Assembly: GCF_024649945.1 (NCBI RefSeq)
Contig: NZ_JANKMS010000012.1
Location: 1-64,000, forward strand
Source: Flavobacterium panacis
GTDB lineage: Bacteria; Bacteroidota; Bacteroidia; Flavobacteriales; Flavobacteriaceae
DNA length: 64,000 bases
Direction: 5' to 3'
The translations under genes and the position numbers were made by a program. Below are positions 43,261-52,730 of the stretch, piece after piece. Numbering within the stretch: position 1 is the first letter of the stretch; every line of letters begins with the position of its first letter. The notes under the pieces are model-generated. The model searched no databases, was not told the origin of the DNA, and worked only from the letters and a program-made list of their open reading frames with translations.

Positions 43261-43977
43261 ATGAAACTAGATATATTAGCATTTGGTGCACATCCGGACG
43301 ATGTAGAATTAGGTTGTGCTGGAACAATTTTAAAAGAAGTTTCCCTTGGGAAAAAAGTAGGGATTGTAGATTTAACGCGTGGCGAATTGGGAACGCGTGG
43401 TACGGCAGAAACCAGAGATCAGGAAGCAAAAGATGCTGCAAAGATTTTAGGGGTTTTAGTACGCGAAAATTTAGCGATGCGTGATGGTTTTTTCGTTAAT
43501 GATGAAAAGCATCAATTAGAAGTCATTAAAATGATTCGTAAGTACAAACCTGAAATTGTATTGTGCAATGCAATCGATGATCGTCATATTGATCACGGAA
43601 AAGGAAGTAAATTAGTTTCTGACGCTTGTTTCCTTTCAGGTTTGATGAAAATTGAAACTTCGATCGATGGAGTGCAACAAGAAGCATGGAGACCTAAAAT
43701 AGTGTATCATTATATTCAGTGGAAAAACATTGAACCGGATTTCGTGGTAGACATCACAGGATTCGAAGAGAAGAAAATTGAAGCGATTATGGCTTATAAA
43801 ACGCAATTTTATGATCCGAATTCAAATGAACCTGCAACGCCAATTACAAGTAAAAACTTTTTTGAGAGCTTAAATTATCGTGCGCAAGACCTAGGAAGAC
43901 TGGTTGGGAAAGATTTTGCAGAAGGTTTTACTGTTGAAAGGTGTTTGGCAGTCAGTAGCTTAGATAATTTGATTTAA
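43261..43977 (+). CDS. bshB1: bacillithiol biosynthesis deacetylase BshB1
   Basis: A 238-residue LmbE/PIG-L-type zinc deacetylase. The zinc motif is FGAHPDDVELGCAGTI at residues 8-23; TRGELGTRGTAETRDQEAKD near residue 40 and NAIDDRHIDHGKGSKLVSDA near residue 103 complete the BshB1 pattern. The enzyme removes the acetyl group from GlcNAc-malate in bacillithiol synthesis, a thiol pathway present in Flavobacteriia. The gene is 109 bp behind menF, possibly in the same transcript. No bshA or bshC is in the window. Confidence 0.92.
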   Translation: MKLDILAFGAHPDDVELGCAGTILKEVSLGKKVGIVDLTRGELGTRGTAETRDQEAKDAAKILGVLVRENLAMRDGFFVNDEKHQLEVIKMIRKYKPEIVLCNAIDDRHIDHGKGSKLVSDACFLSGLMKIETSIDGVQQEAWRPKIVYHYIQWKNIEPDFVVDITGFEEKKIEAIMAYKTQFYDPNSNEPATPITSKNFFESLNYRAQDLGRLVGKDFAEGFTVERCLAVSSLDNLI

Positions 43978-44004
43978 ATTTTATAAAAATTTTTCATTTT
44001 TTTC

Positions 44005-44035
44005 TTTGTAGAACTGAACCTTTGTTCTATATTTG
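44005..44035 (+). promoter_or_regulatory. promoter of tRNA-His
   Basis: TTTG (44005-44008), 19 bases and TATATTTG (44028-44035) match the consensus exactly; the tRNA begins 20 bases downstream. Confidence 0.8.
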
Positions 44036-44055
44036 CACTCGCTAAGCAGAAAAAT

Positions 44056-44130
44056 GGTGGTTGTAGCTCAGCTGGTTAGAGTAGCGGTTTGTGGTGCCGC
44101 GGGTCGCCGGTTCGAACCCGGTCAGCCACC
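44056..44130 (+). tRNA. tRNA-His(GTG)
   Basis: Standard cloverleaf: acceptor GTGGTTG (44057-44063) with CAGCCAC (44123-44129), extra G-1 at 44056 opposite discriminator C, D arm GCTC-AGCTGGTTA-GAGT, anticodon arm GCGGT-TTGTGGT-GCCGC (GTG) and T arm GCCGG-TTCGAAC-CCGGT. U8 and A14 are present, in contrast to the tRNA-like genes at 21955-22105. A terminator follows. Confidence 0.96.
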
Positions 44131-44138
44131 CAGATAGA

Positions 44139-44167
44139 AAGCCTTGAAGAAATTCAAGGCTTTTTTT
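44139..44167 (+). terminator. terminator after tRNA-His
   Basis: AAGCCTTGAA (44139-44148) pairs perfectly with TTCAAGGCTT (44153-44162), then a T run. Confidence 0.9.
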
Positions 44168-44291
44168 GTACTTATATTTTTCTTTTGAGCTATATAATTT
44201 CATACAAGTAATCTAAGTTTTACTTCTTTGTAATAAGCTTAATTTAAAGCATATCTAAAATGACTTATATCACTTATATGGTTTAAATAAA

Positions 44292-44319
44292 AAAAGCACG
44301 ACGATTAAGTCATGCTTTT
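44292..44319 (-). terminator. terminator after the metallopeptidase gene
   Basis: AAAAGCACGAC and GTCATGCTTTT pair with one mismatch, downstream of the minus-strand stop at 44350. Confidence 0.7.
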
Positions 44320-44349
44320 CTGGTGGTTAATATATTTGGTTTTATTGGA

Positions 44350-45204
44350 TTATCTGATTTCTTCAAATGTAGTTCCTTGTTTAATATCTCCGGTTTTGTA
44401 CCCTTTTTTAAACCAATACATTCTTTGTTCTGAAGTTCCATGCGTAAAGGAATCTGGAACAACATGTCCCTGCATTTTACTCTGAATGGCATCGTCACCG
44501 ACAGCATTTGCGGCACTTAACGCTTCTTCAATATCGCCTGTGTCTAAATTTTCCTGATTGTAATGTGCCCAAACTCCAGCATAAAAATCGGCTTGTAATT
44601 CTAAAGCTACAGATAATTTATTGGCCTGAGCTTCGCTCTTTCCTTGTTGCTCTTGACGCATTTTTGCAGACGTTCCAAGCAAAGTTTGTATGTGGTGGCC
44701 AATTTCATGCGCAATTACATAAGCAATCGCAAAATCGCCTCCTTTTGCGCCAAATTTTGTTTTCAATTCTTCAAAAAAGCCAAGATCCATATACACTTTT
44801 CGGTCACCTGGGCAATAAAAAGGTCCTGATGCTGATGAGGCACCTCCACATGCGGTTTGAACGCCTCCTTTAAAAAGTACTAATTTTGGTTTTTCGTATG
44901 TCATACCATGTTCTGCGAAAATCTTGCTCCAAATGTCTTCGTTATCTGCTAAAACAACTCTAACAAAATTCCCCATTTCTTCATCTTCTTTACTTAACGG
45001 TGCAGCAGCCTCTGTTTGTTGTGATTGTCCGCCCTGCATTTGTTCCAAAATTGGAGCTATTTGTTGTCCGGTTTCGCCACCAAAAACATTAAGTAGTAGA
45101 ATAATAATCCCAATAACGCCACCGCCGACTAGCGCTTTACCACCGCCAGAAATAGATCTTCGATCTTCTACGTTATCACTTTGTCTTCTGCCTTGCCATT
45201 TCAT
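44350..45204 (-). CDS. YpfJ-type neutral zinc metallopeptidase
   Basis: A 284-residue protein of the KPN_02809/YpfJ family. The N-terminus has MKWQGRRQSDNVEDRR, the family opening, followed by one membrane span (GGVIGIIILLLNVFGG, residues 28-43). The body holds the zinc site AIAYVIAHEIGHHIQTLLG near residue 160 (H-E-x-x-H), a downstream Glu in ELQADFYAGVWAHY and a late GTSEQRMYWFKKGY. It is probably an inner-membrane-anchored periplasmic peptidase of unknown substrate. It is transcribed alone. Confidence 0.88.
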   Translation of the reverse strand: MKWQGRRQSDNVEDRRSISGGGKALVGGGVIGIIILLLNVFGGETGQQIAPILEQMQGGQSQQTEAAAPLSKEDEEMGNFVRVVLADNEDIWSKIFAEHGMTYEKPKLVLFKGGVQTACGGASSASGPFYCPGDRKVYMDLGFFEELKTKFGAKGGDFAIAYVIAHEIGHHIQTLLGTSAKMRQEQQGKSEAQANKLSVALELQADFYAGVWAHYNQENLDTGDIEEALSAANAVGDDAIQSKMQGHVVPDSFTHGTSEQRMYWFKKGYKTGDIKQGTTFEEIR

Positions 45205-45307
45205 ACTGAATTGTTTTTTAATTTATTATCAAAAGGGATGTACGAATTTATAGATTTTTTATGATAAATTTTAGATTTAGATAGATTTTAGTTTTCAGTC
45301 GCTGTTG

Positions 45308-45343
45308 CAGTCACAGTCACAGTCACAGTCACAGTCACAGTCT
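45308..45343. repeat. hexanucleotide tandem repeat (CAGTCA)
   Basis: Five exact CAGTCA copies (45308-45337) plus one CAGTCT copy, in the gap between the metallopeptidase and the histidine kinase genes. A possible variable-number locus. Confidence 0.85.
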
Positions 45344-45403
45344 CTGTCACGGTTAATAGTTTTTTCTGAAATCTGATATCTTCGACTGTAAACTAAAAAA
45401 AAA

Positions 45404-48400
45404 TTAGCCAAGCCACTTAATTAAGGTTTCTTCAACACTTCCTTTCATAATAGGTTTGGAAATGTAGTCGTCCATTCCGGCTGAAATGCATTTGTTTTTT
45501 TCGTCTTTTTCGGCTCCTGCCGTAACTGCGATAATAGGAATATCTCGTCCTTTTTTAGTATTTCGTATTGCTTTTGTGGTTTCATAGCCATTCATAATTG
45601 GCATCTGGATATCCATGAAAACAATAGTTGGGTTTATTTTTTCAAACTGTTGGATGGCTTCATATCCATTTTCACATTCATGGATATAAGCATTGTTGTA
45701 AAGATTTTTTATAATTGTTTTTAGAAGCAGCATGTTCACTTTGTTGTCTTCTACAATTAAAAAAGTAATATTGTTTTCATTAGGTTCAATATTTTCAGAA
45801 TCTACTTCAATGTTTAAGCTTTTGAGTTCAGCATTGTATTTGTCGTTAATGCTTTGGTTGCTTGTTTTTAAATTTAAATCGAAGAAGAAATTACTTCCTT
45901 CGTTAATTTTACTTTCAAGTTGTAAACGACTTTCCATTAAAGCAAGTAGCTGATTTGAAATGGTAAGACCTAAACCGGTTCCTCCAAATTTTCTCGTTGT
46001 AGAGCTATCTTCCTGTGAAAATGCTTTAAAAATTTTCTTTTGGTTCTTTTCAAGAATACCAATTCCTGTATCTACTACAGAAAAACGAATAATGCAATTG
46101 TTGTTTTTCTTTTTTTCTAAAACAGAAACATTTAGTTTTATGGAACCTTCAGTTGTAAATTTTACAGCATTTGAAAGAAGATTAATCAGGATTTGTTTGA
46201 TTCTTACGATATCAGTCCAGATGTATTTAGGAACATCAGAATCGATGTTGAGTTCAAGTTCAAGATTCTTTTGATTGGATTCGTAAACAATTAGATCAAA
46301 AACTTGTCCTAATACTTTTTTAATATCATAAAGATCAATAAAAAGCTCTAGTTTTCCAGCTTCAATTTTAGAGAAATCCAGAATGTCATTAATGATTTCA
46401 AGCAGCGAATGCGCCGACTGATTAATGGTTGTCATGTATTTTTCCTGAATTTCCTCCAGTTCTGTTTTCATCAACAAATGCGTAAATCCGATAATTCCGT
46501 TAAGAGGAGTTCTAATTTCGTGAGACATATTGGCTAAGAAATCAGATTTAGATTTGTTTGCCGCTTCTGCTAATTGTTTGGCTTTTATGGCGTCTTCAAT
46601 TTCTTTTTTGTTGGTGATGTCGAAGTAGATTCCTCCAACAAATTCAATTTCATCATCTCTTTTAATTACATCTCCAAATTCTTCTACCCAAATATATTCG
46701 CCCGATTTACGTTTAATGCGATATACATTATGTAAAGGCATTCCTTTTTGTAGATTATCAATTTGGTTGTTGATGACTTCTTCTTTGTCATCATGGTGAA
46801 TTAGAGAAAGGAACGATAAATTGTTTTCTATAAATTCTGATTTTGAATATCCAGTTAAATTTAAAACTTCATCATTTAGGAAGATTTTCGTAGAGAATGC
46901 ATCAAATTTTGACAAATAAACGGTTCCAGGGATATTGTTGGCAATCAGTTTGAATTTTTCTTCGCTTTCAACAATTTTAGTTTCATTTCTATTTCTTTCT
47001 AAAGCCGATGAAATGTTATTGGCCAATACCTGAAAAATATAAATCTCATCTTCAGACCAATTTTTTTCTTTTGTACAATCATCGAAACCAATAAAACCGG
47101 TAAAAATATCATTGATATAAAGCGGTAAAATCAAAATAGATTTGATTTCATTATTGATTAAAAGTGTCTTGAAAAAACCTTCGTCTAAGTGGCGGGTTAG
47201 TGTATTCAGAATTTTTTTCTGTTGGGCTGCTTCATAGATTTCTTTTAGGTTTTCTTCGGTCATGTGACGTAAAGGCGTAATTTGATGTTCGATGCCTTCT
47301 CGCGACCATTTGTATTTTTGACTGACAGTATTGTAAATCGGATCTTTTTCGTAATAATACATATGATCTACTTTGGCTGCTTTTCCAATAATATCATAGG
47401 TTTCCTGAAACATTTGCTGTGTTGTTTTACTTAGCAGGAATTTTTCGGTACATAAAGAAAGGGCAGACAAAAGCTGACTTTTAAATTCTAATTTTCTTTC
47501 TGCTTCTAAACGCATTTGAGAAGAAATGGCAAGCGAAATTACATCTGAGATCGTTCGGGCATAATTAATGTCTTCATTATCCCATTCTCGTTTTCTTTCA
47601 GTGCTTTCAAAACAAACAACTCCAGCCAGCTGACCCGTTAGAAAAATAGGGACATCCAGCATGGACTTAATGTTGTTTTTGGTAAAATATAATTTTTGAA
47701 ATTCAGACGTTTCTAGTTTATTGAATACATCTGGCGCATTGATAATGGCTTTGTTGCTTAAAGTCTCAAAATAAATAGGATACGATTCTTTGTTTAAAAT
47801 ATTCTTATCACTTAGATTTTGATTGTCAAGACTGAAAAGGTTTTTACATGTAATGATGTCTTTGTGATATTTCCAGAAACTTACACGATTAGCACGACTG
47901 ATTAAAGCAGCTTCTTTTAGAATGAGATCAATAACGGTGTTTAGTTTGTCGTATTTACTAAAATCGGTTGTTGATAATCTTTTGGTCGAATTGTTGTAGG
48001 CTTCGATTTTTTTGAGACGTCTTTTTTTCTCTTTTTCAATGTTTTTTTTCTCAGTGATATCCCTTGCAATTCCAGAGAAACCCGTTGTGAGTCCGAGATC
48101 ATTTTTGCGAACAATAATTTTTTGTGAAATCCATATTTCTTCCCCGTTTTTCTTTAAAATAGGGATTTCAATTACAGGATAATTATTGTCGTTAAGAACT
48201 AAATTTTCATAAAAGTCAGCAGCACTTTTGATGTAATGTTCGTGAATGATATTGGAATAATGTTTTTTAATGATTTCATTTTCAGAGTAACCAAGAATTG
48301 AAAAGCCAAATTCATTTATAAAAGTAAAATGACCTTCAGCGTCAATTTCGAAAATGATATCTGTTGCAGTCTGAATTAGATTTTTATACTGATCCTGAAC

Positions 48401-49456
48401 AATTATCTGCTCTGTTACATCTTGACCAATACTGATAATTAAATCGTCTGAGAATTTTTTGTCTTTCCACTGAATGTATTTAAATTCTCCGTTTTCACTT
48501 TTTAATTTTCTAATATAAAGTTTGTTTTCAGTATTGTTTACGGGATTCAATTTTTGATTGAATTCGGTATCCTGAGTTAGTTCCCAGAATTTAAGTCCCA
48601 TTACTTCTTCTGGCTGATAACCTAAAATTGATGTAATGGTTTCACTGCAGAACAGGATTTCGCCTTTTTGATTTGAAGCAATTGTAAGTGAATTTCCTTT
48701 ATGGACAATTTCATTTGCAAACCTGAAATTGTCACGATTGTTTAATAAAACAGCATATTTTACCTGATTAATAATGAAGATGAGAATACAGAAATTAATC
48801 AATAAAATGGAAGACTTTACAGGAATGAGTTGAAAAGTTACTGTAGAAATTAAAAACAGAAAAGTAAGTCCGACAAAGAACCAGTAAATTTTGATGGGCT
48901 TAAGAATGCTGTAGGAGAAGAAAAAGGAAATTAAAAAAACGATAATAGGGACAACATCACTAGAAAGCATCACAATATTGAATGCTACATAGGAGATGTA
49001 AATAAAGAAACAGAAAATAAAAATCTGCTGAATATGATCTCTAAACCATTTTATTCTATCTGTTATCGAATAAATTAAAAGAACGCCAACACCAATTGAG
49101 ACATTTATAAATAAGAGGCTTTTAGGCCTTATTTTAAAAATTTCATTAATGATTTCGATTACAATTACTGCAATACCAAAAAAGAGAATGTAAAGTTGGT
49201 ATTCTTTGCTATTGGTATCGTGTTCTTTCTTTTTTTCAATGAAATACCCAATCTTTGCTTTGATTTTAAAAAACTGGTAAACTAAAAGAGAAAGAAATGC
49301 AAAAAGAGATAATCCTAAGACAATAAGCTTAGGATTATTATAAAAAATAATATCAGAATGAAATACATACCATGCGGTCATAATTGATTTGAAGGTATTA
49401 CCAATACTGGAAATACCTGAAACAACCGAATTGAAAAAACTATAGTCTGCGGCCAT
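45404..49456 (-). CDS. hybrid histidine kinase with PAS and GAF domains
   Basis: A 1350-residue membrane sensor. Residues 1-245 have about seven membrane spans (for example LIVLGLSLFAFLSLLVYQFF). Then come PAS domains (about 255-345, 355-465), two GAF domains (about 490-650 and 660-810), a third PAS (about 825-955, with the C-terminal YIWVEEFGDVI), HisKA with FLANMSHEIRTPLNGIIGF (phospho-His near 983), HATPase_c with LINLLSNAVKF, DTGIGI and GTGLGL, and a receiver domain with FMDIQMPIMNGYETT (phospho-Asp near 1282). It probably detects intracellular and membrane cues and signals through its own receiver. No partner regulator is adjacent. Confidence 0.92.
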   Translation of the reverse strand: MAADYSFFNSVVSGISSIGNTFKSIMTAWYVFHSDIIFYNNPKLIVLGLSLFAFLSLLVYQFFKIKAKIGYFIEKKKEHDTNSKEYQLYILFFGIAVIVIEIINEIFKIRPKSLLFINVSIGVGVLLIYSITDRIKWFRDHIQQIFIFCFFIYISYVAFNIVMLSSDVVPIIVFLISFFFSYSILKPIKIYWFFVGLTFLFLISTVTFQLIPVKSSILLINFCILIFIINQVKYAVLLNNRDNFRFANEIVHKGNSLTIASNQKGEILFCSETITSILGYQPEEVMGLKFWELTQDTEFNQKLNPVNNTENKLYIRKLKSENGEFKYIQWKDKKFSDDLIISIGQDVTEQIIVQDQYKNLIQTATDIIFEIDAEGHFTFINEFGFSILGYSENEIIKKHYSNIIHEHYIKSAADFYENLVLNDNNYPVIEIPILKKNGEEIWISQKIIVRKNDLGLTTGFSGIARDITEKKNIEKEKKRRLKKIEAYNNSTKRLSTTDFSKYDKLNTVIDLILKEAALISRANRVSFWKYHKDIITCKNLFSLDNQNLSDKNILNKESYPIYFETLSNKAIINAPDVFNKLETSEFQKLYFTKNNIKSMLDVPIFLTGQLAGVVCFESTERKREWDNEDINYARTISDVISLAISSQMRLEAERKLEFKSQLLSALSLCTEKFLLSKTTQQMFQETYDIIGKAAKVDHMYYYEKDPIYNTVSQKYKWSREGIEHQITPLRHMTEENLKEIYEAAQQKKILNTLTRHLDEGFFKTLLINNEIKSILILPLYINDIFTGFIGFDDCTKEKNWSEDEIYIFQVLANNISSALERNRNETKIVESEEKFKLIANNIPGTVYLSKFDAFSTKIFLNDEVLNLTGYSKSEFIENNLSFLSLIHHDDKEEVINNQIDNLQKGMPLHNVYRIKRKSGEYIWVEEFGDVIKRDDEIEFVGGIYFDITNKKEIEDAIKAKQLAEAANKSKSDFLANMSHEIRTPLNGIIGFTHLLMKTELEEIQEKYMTTINQSAHSLLEIINDILDFSKIEAGKLELFIDLYDIKKVLGQVFDLIVYESNQKNLELELNIDSDVPKYIWTDIVRIKQILINLLSNAVKFTTEGSIKLNVSVLEKKKNNNCIIRFSVVDTGIGILEKNQKKIFKAFSQEDSSTTRKFGGTGLGLTISNQLLALMESRLQLESKINEGSNFFFDLNLKTSNQSINDKYNAELKSLNIEVDSENIEPNENNITFLIVEDNKVNMLLLKTIIKNLYNNAYIHECENGYEAIQQFEKINPTIVFMDIQMPIMNGYETTKAIRNTKKGRDIPIIAVTAGAEKDEKNKCISAGMDDYISKPIMKGSVEETLIKWLG

Positions 49457-49549
49457 AGATTTTGGGGTATGTTGGTTTAGTAAACGTCTTTTTGAAAAAC
49501 CTTTAAGAGAATTGGTTAATTTCTCTTAAAAACATATTTTCTGTTTAAT

Positions 49550-50338
49550 CTACATTTGTCCAATTGAATCAATTGAATCTTCTTCTTCAGCATTTATACC
49601 GAAAATCCCAAAATAAGTTGCATAAATCATAGAGCTGTTAAAGACAACAGTAAAGATAATTCCGATGCAACATCCGAAAATACCGATAAGCGAACCAATA
49701 AAACCTATGATGAAAAATGCAAATATGTTAAGCGGATTTTTGGTAACAACCGTAATACTTGATTTGATGGCGTCAATTGCATTTAAGTTTCCGAATACGA
49801 TTAATGGAATCGACAGATACATAAAATAAGAGACCATGAATGAAATTACATTTCCAACGTATAAAACTTCAAAGCTGTCAATAAAATTAGAAAGTGCAGT
49901 TCCTACAAGAGCAGGGATAAAGGCAGCAACAAAAATTTGCCCTAAATAAGGTGCTTTGTAATAAGTGAAAATAGTGGAAACATTAAATTGAATGTCTTTG
50001 TCTGCAGAATCTGCCATTTTTAAAAAACCTGCACCAAACGGAGCTGTGATTCCTGCAATTGCAGAAACTACAAAAGTTTGTATTACCAGTTCAATTGAGG
50101 TGAATTGTTGGTTTTCTAAATCCATTAAAAAATCTCTAGTAAGACTTCCTATTCCAAAGTAAGCAATCATTATTCCCATAAAGGCCATTGCTGCAAGAAT
50201 AGAAAAAACCAGAATGATAAGTCCAGAGTAAAGTGCTATTTTTTTATAATTTTCAAAGGCATGATTAAAAACTGTAGCAAAATCAAGGGAATAGCCATTT
50301 TTTTTAATGTCCTCAATTTGGTCAAGGGTAGATTTCAT
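49550..50338 (-). CDS. multi-span membrane protein of unknown function
   Basis: A 262-residue integral membrane protein with about six hydrophobic segments (IALYSGLIILVFSILAAMAF, VISFMVSYFMYLSIPLIVFG, IFAFFIIGFIGSLIGIFGCC). The short N-terminal KSTLDQIEDIKKNGYSLDF and the DFATVFNHAFENYKKIAL start are typical of a family in Bacteroidota often annotated only as membrane protein. There are no catalytic motifs. It is 93 bp from the kinase gene start, same strand, and could be co-expressed upstream of it. Confidence 0.75.
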   Translation of the reverse strand: MKSTLDQIEDIKKNGYSLDFATVFNHAFENYKKIALYSGLIILVFSILAAMAFMGIMIAYFGIGSLTRDFLMDLENQQFTSIELVIQTFVVSAIAGITAPFGAGFLKMADSADKDIQFNVSTIFTYYKAPYLGQIFVAAFIPALVGTALSNFIDSFEVLYVGNVISFMVSYFMYLSIPLIVFGNLNAIDAIKSSITVVTKNPLNIFAFFIIGFIGSLIGIFGCCIGIIFTVVFNSSMIYATYFGIFGINAEEEDSIDSIGQM

Positions 50339-50459
50339 TTTATATGTAAAATTGTTTTATTGACTTGTAATAAGATACGGGTATCTTGACGTAAATATAG
50401 TATTTTTAATCAATTCCATATAAAAATCTCTAAAACATTCTAAAATGATTCTAACGCAT

Positions 50460-51788
50460 TTATATCCAGTCTAAAACTCGTTTAATAGAAGCTAGTTTAT
50501 CTTTGTAAGGTGCGTAACGCATGGGCAAATCGAGCCAGTTTCCTTTTTTTACAATAGCTTTATGATGCGAAAATGTATCAAAGCTAAGCTGGCCGTGGTA
50601 TGCGCCGATTCCACTTTGTCCAACACCGCCAAAAGGCAATCTTTTATTAGAAAAATGAACGACTGTATCATTAACACATCCGCCTCCAAAAGAGTATTTT
50701 GAAATTAATTTTTTTGTGAATGATTTATTTTCGCTAAAAATATAAAATGAAAGAGGTTTCTCATAACGACTGATGACGTTTTCGATGTCATTTTCATTTT
50801 CATAAATAAGAATTGGTAGAATAGGTCCAAAGATTTCTTCTTTCATTACTGGACTCTCCAAATCGGGTTCTTCAAGTAAAGTTGGGGCAATATAAAGTTT
50901 GTTGGCATCGCTTTCTCCGCCAAACAAAATATGCTCACCTTGAATCATATTGGTTAAACGATACCAGTTTTTGGTATTTATAATTCTGGCAAAATCAGGT
51001 GATTTGTCTATTTTTTTTCCGTAAGCTTTAATGATTTCTTCAATTAAATAGGTAATAAAATTGACTTTCATATTTTTTTGAATCAATATGTAATCAGGTG
51101 CAATACAAGTTTGTCCGGCATTGATAAATTTTCCCCAGACAATTCTTTTGGCTGCAAGTTTTAAATCTGCTGTCTCGTCAACAACGCACGGGTTTTTTCC
51201 GCCTAATTCTAATGTAACGGGAGTTAGGTTTTCAGCTGCTGCTTTTGCAACAATTTTACCAACAGCAACACTTCCTGTAAAAAATATATAATCCCAGCGC
51301 TGGGCCAGTAATTTGTTTGAAACTTCTATACCACCTTCAAAAACTTCTACATGATTAATGTGAAATGTTTTTTCTATAATTTTTGCGATTATAGCAGAGG
51401 TGTTTGGTGTAAGTTCAGAAGGTTTTAGAGCAACTTTGTTTCCTGCGGCAACAGCAGCAATCAAAGGGCATAAAGCTAATTGAAAAGGATAATTCCAAGG
51501 AGCAATGATCAAAACATGACCATAAGGTTCTTTGTAAATATAATCGCTGGAAGGAAAATTAAGAAGAGACGGAAAAACACGTTTGGGTTTTGCCCAGGAA
51601 TTCATGTTTTTGATTACGTCTTTAAGTTCTGATATTACATAATGGGTTTCGGTAACAACAGCTTCAAACTCCGGTTTTTGAAAGTCATCGTATAAAGCTT
51701 TGATGATTAAATCTTCGCTTTTCTGAATGTTATATAATAACTTTTTCAGTGTTTCTTTTCGATATCTGATGTCACTTTTATAATCCAT
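50460..51788 (-). CDS. aldehyde dehydrogenase, class 3 type
   Basis: A 442-residue NAD(P)-dependent aldehyde dehydrogenase, the short class-3/fatty-aldehyde form. Seen: APWNYPFQLALCPLIAAVAA near residue 95 (cofactor site), FFTGSVAVGKIVAKAAAENL, VTLELGGKNPCVVDETAD with the catalytic Glu near residue 195, KFINAGQTCIAPDY with the nucleophile Cys near 228, and PVMKEEIFGPILPIL near 315. The length of about 440-450 residues is typical. It probably oxidises medium or long-chain aldehydes. A C-terminal membrane anchor is not evident. Confidence 0.92.
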   Translation of the reverse strand: MDYKSDIRYRKETLKKLLYNIQKSEDLIIKALYDDFQKPEFEAVVTETHYVISELKDVIKNMNSWAKPKRVFPSLLNFPSSDYIYKEPYGHVLIIAPWNYPFQLALCPLIAAVAAGNKVALKPSELTPNTSAIIAKIIEKTFHINHVEVFEGGIEVSNKLLAQRWDYIFFTGSVAVGKIVAKAAAENLTPVTLELGGKNPCVVDETADLKLAAKRIVWGKFINAGQTCIAPDYILIQKNMKVNFITYLIEEIIKAYGKKIDKSPDFARIINTKNWYRLTNMIQGEHILFGGESDANKLYIAPTLLEEPDLESPVMKEEIFGPILPILIYENENDIENVISRYEKPLSFYIFSENKSFTKKLISKYSFGGGCVNDTVVHFSNKRLPFGGVGQSGIGAYHGQLSFDTFSHHKAIVKKGNWLDLPMRYAPYKDKLASIKRVLDWI

Positions 51789-51864
51789 TTTTTCGATCCG
51801 CTTGTTTTTTCTCTATGCAAGTTAATCGATAAAAATTTAAAAATTAACAATTAAATCATAAAAA

Positions 51865-52554
51865 TCATACAGCATTCCAAATCGGATCTTCTGGAGTTGG
51901 AGCAATAATTGTAATATCTTCTTTTGAAACAGGATGAACAAAAGTAAGTTTTCTAGCATGAAGATGAATGCCTCCATCAGGATTACTTCGGTCTGCTCCA
52001 TATTTTAAATCACCTTTGATTGGAGATCCGATTGCCGATAACTGCGCTCGAATCTGATGATGACGCCCTGTATGTAAATTGATTTCTAAAGCAGTGTAAT
52101 TCTGAAGCTCTTTGATAATGGTGTAATCTAAACTTGCTAATTTACTATCAGGAACTTCTTTTAAATGTGCTTTCGAAGTATTGTTTTTTTCGTTTCTTTT
52201 TAAATAATGAACCAACTTTGCTTTTGCTTCTTTTGGTTTGTTTTTCACAACAGCCCAATATGTTTTTTTAGTTTCACGATTACTAAACAGCTCATTCATT
52301 CTGGATAAAGCTTTGCTTGTTCGGGCAAAAACTACAATTCCTGTTGTAGGTCGATCCAAACGATGAATTACACCCAAAAAGACATCTCCAGGTTTGTTGT
52401 ATTTAACTTTGATATATTCTTTCACAATATCAGATAAAGGTTTGTCGCCCGTTTTATCTCCCTGTACAATATCGCCAACACGTTTGTTAACCACAATAAT
52501 GTGATTGTCTTCGTGTAATATTTGTAAGTTGTCTTTATGAGAAATGATTTTCAT
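51865..52554 (-). CDS. RluA-family pseudouridine synthase
   Basis: A 229-residue RNA pseudouridine synthase of the RluA family. The catalytic motif is GVIHRLDRPTTGIVVFARTS near residue 62 with the Asp nucleophile in HRLDRPTTG; LQILHEDNHIIVVNKRVGDI is the usual start and LHTGRHHQIRAQLSAIGSP near residue 160 is the conserved R-x-H-Q-I-R block. There is no N-terminal S4 domain, so it is of the short type. The RNA target (rRNA or tRNA) cannot be told from the sequence. Confidence 0.9.
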   Translation of the reverse strand: MKIISHKDNLQILHEDNHIIVVNKRVGDIVQGDKTGDKPLSDIVKEYIKVKYNKPGDVFLGVIHRLDRPTTGIVVFARTSKALSRMNELFSNRETKKTYWAVVKNKPKEAKAKLVHYLKRNEKNNTSKAHLKEVPDSKLASLDYTIIKELQNYTALEINLHTGRHHQIRAQLSAIGSPIKGDLKYGADRSNPDGGIHLHARKLTFVHPVSKEDITIIAPTPEDPIWNAV

Positions 52555-52626
52555 TAAAAGAATTTTAGATTTCAGATTTTAGATTGAGAAGTTTGGCTAA
52601 AGCCTTTGATATTGTTGTAAAAAGAA

Positions 52627-52646
52627 CCTCCAGCTAAAGCTGGAGG
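52627..52646. repeat. hairpin repeat CCTCCAGC-TAAA-GCTGGAGG
   Basis: A perfect 8-bp stem with a TAAA loop upstream of the pseudouridine synthase gene. It is a REP-like unit similar in design to the CCCACGG hairpins at 16240 and 16395. Confidence 0.7.
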
Positions 52647-52676
52647 CAATTATCTTTGTTTCTTTGTTCCTCTGTT

Positions 52677-52730
52677 GCTTTGAGCCTAAAAAACTCAGAA
52701 CCTTAGCATCTTAGAGCCTTAGGACCTTTT
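52677..52730. repeat. degenerate CTTAGAGCCTTAG family repeat
   Basis: TTTGAGCCTAAAAAACTCAG and ACCTTAGCATCTTAGAGCCTT are words of the dispersed family, just downstream of the panB stop. Confidence 0.5.

Noticed and set aside
45300..45350. CRISPR-like array
   Set aside because: The repeat is a 6-bp microsatellite without spacers, and there are no cas genes in the window.
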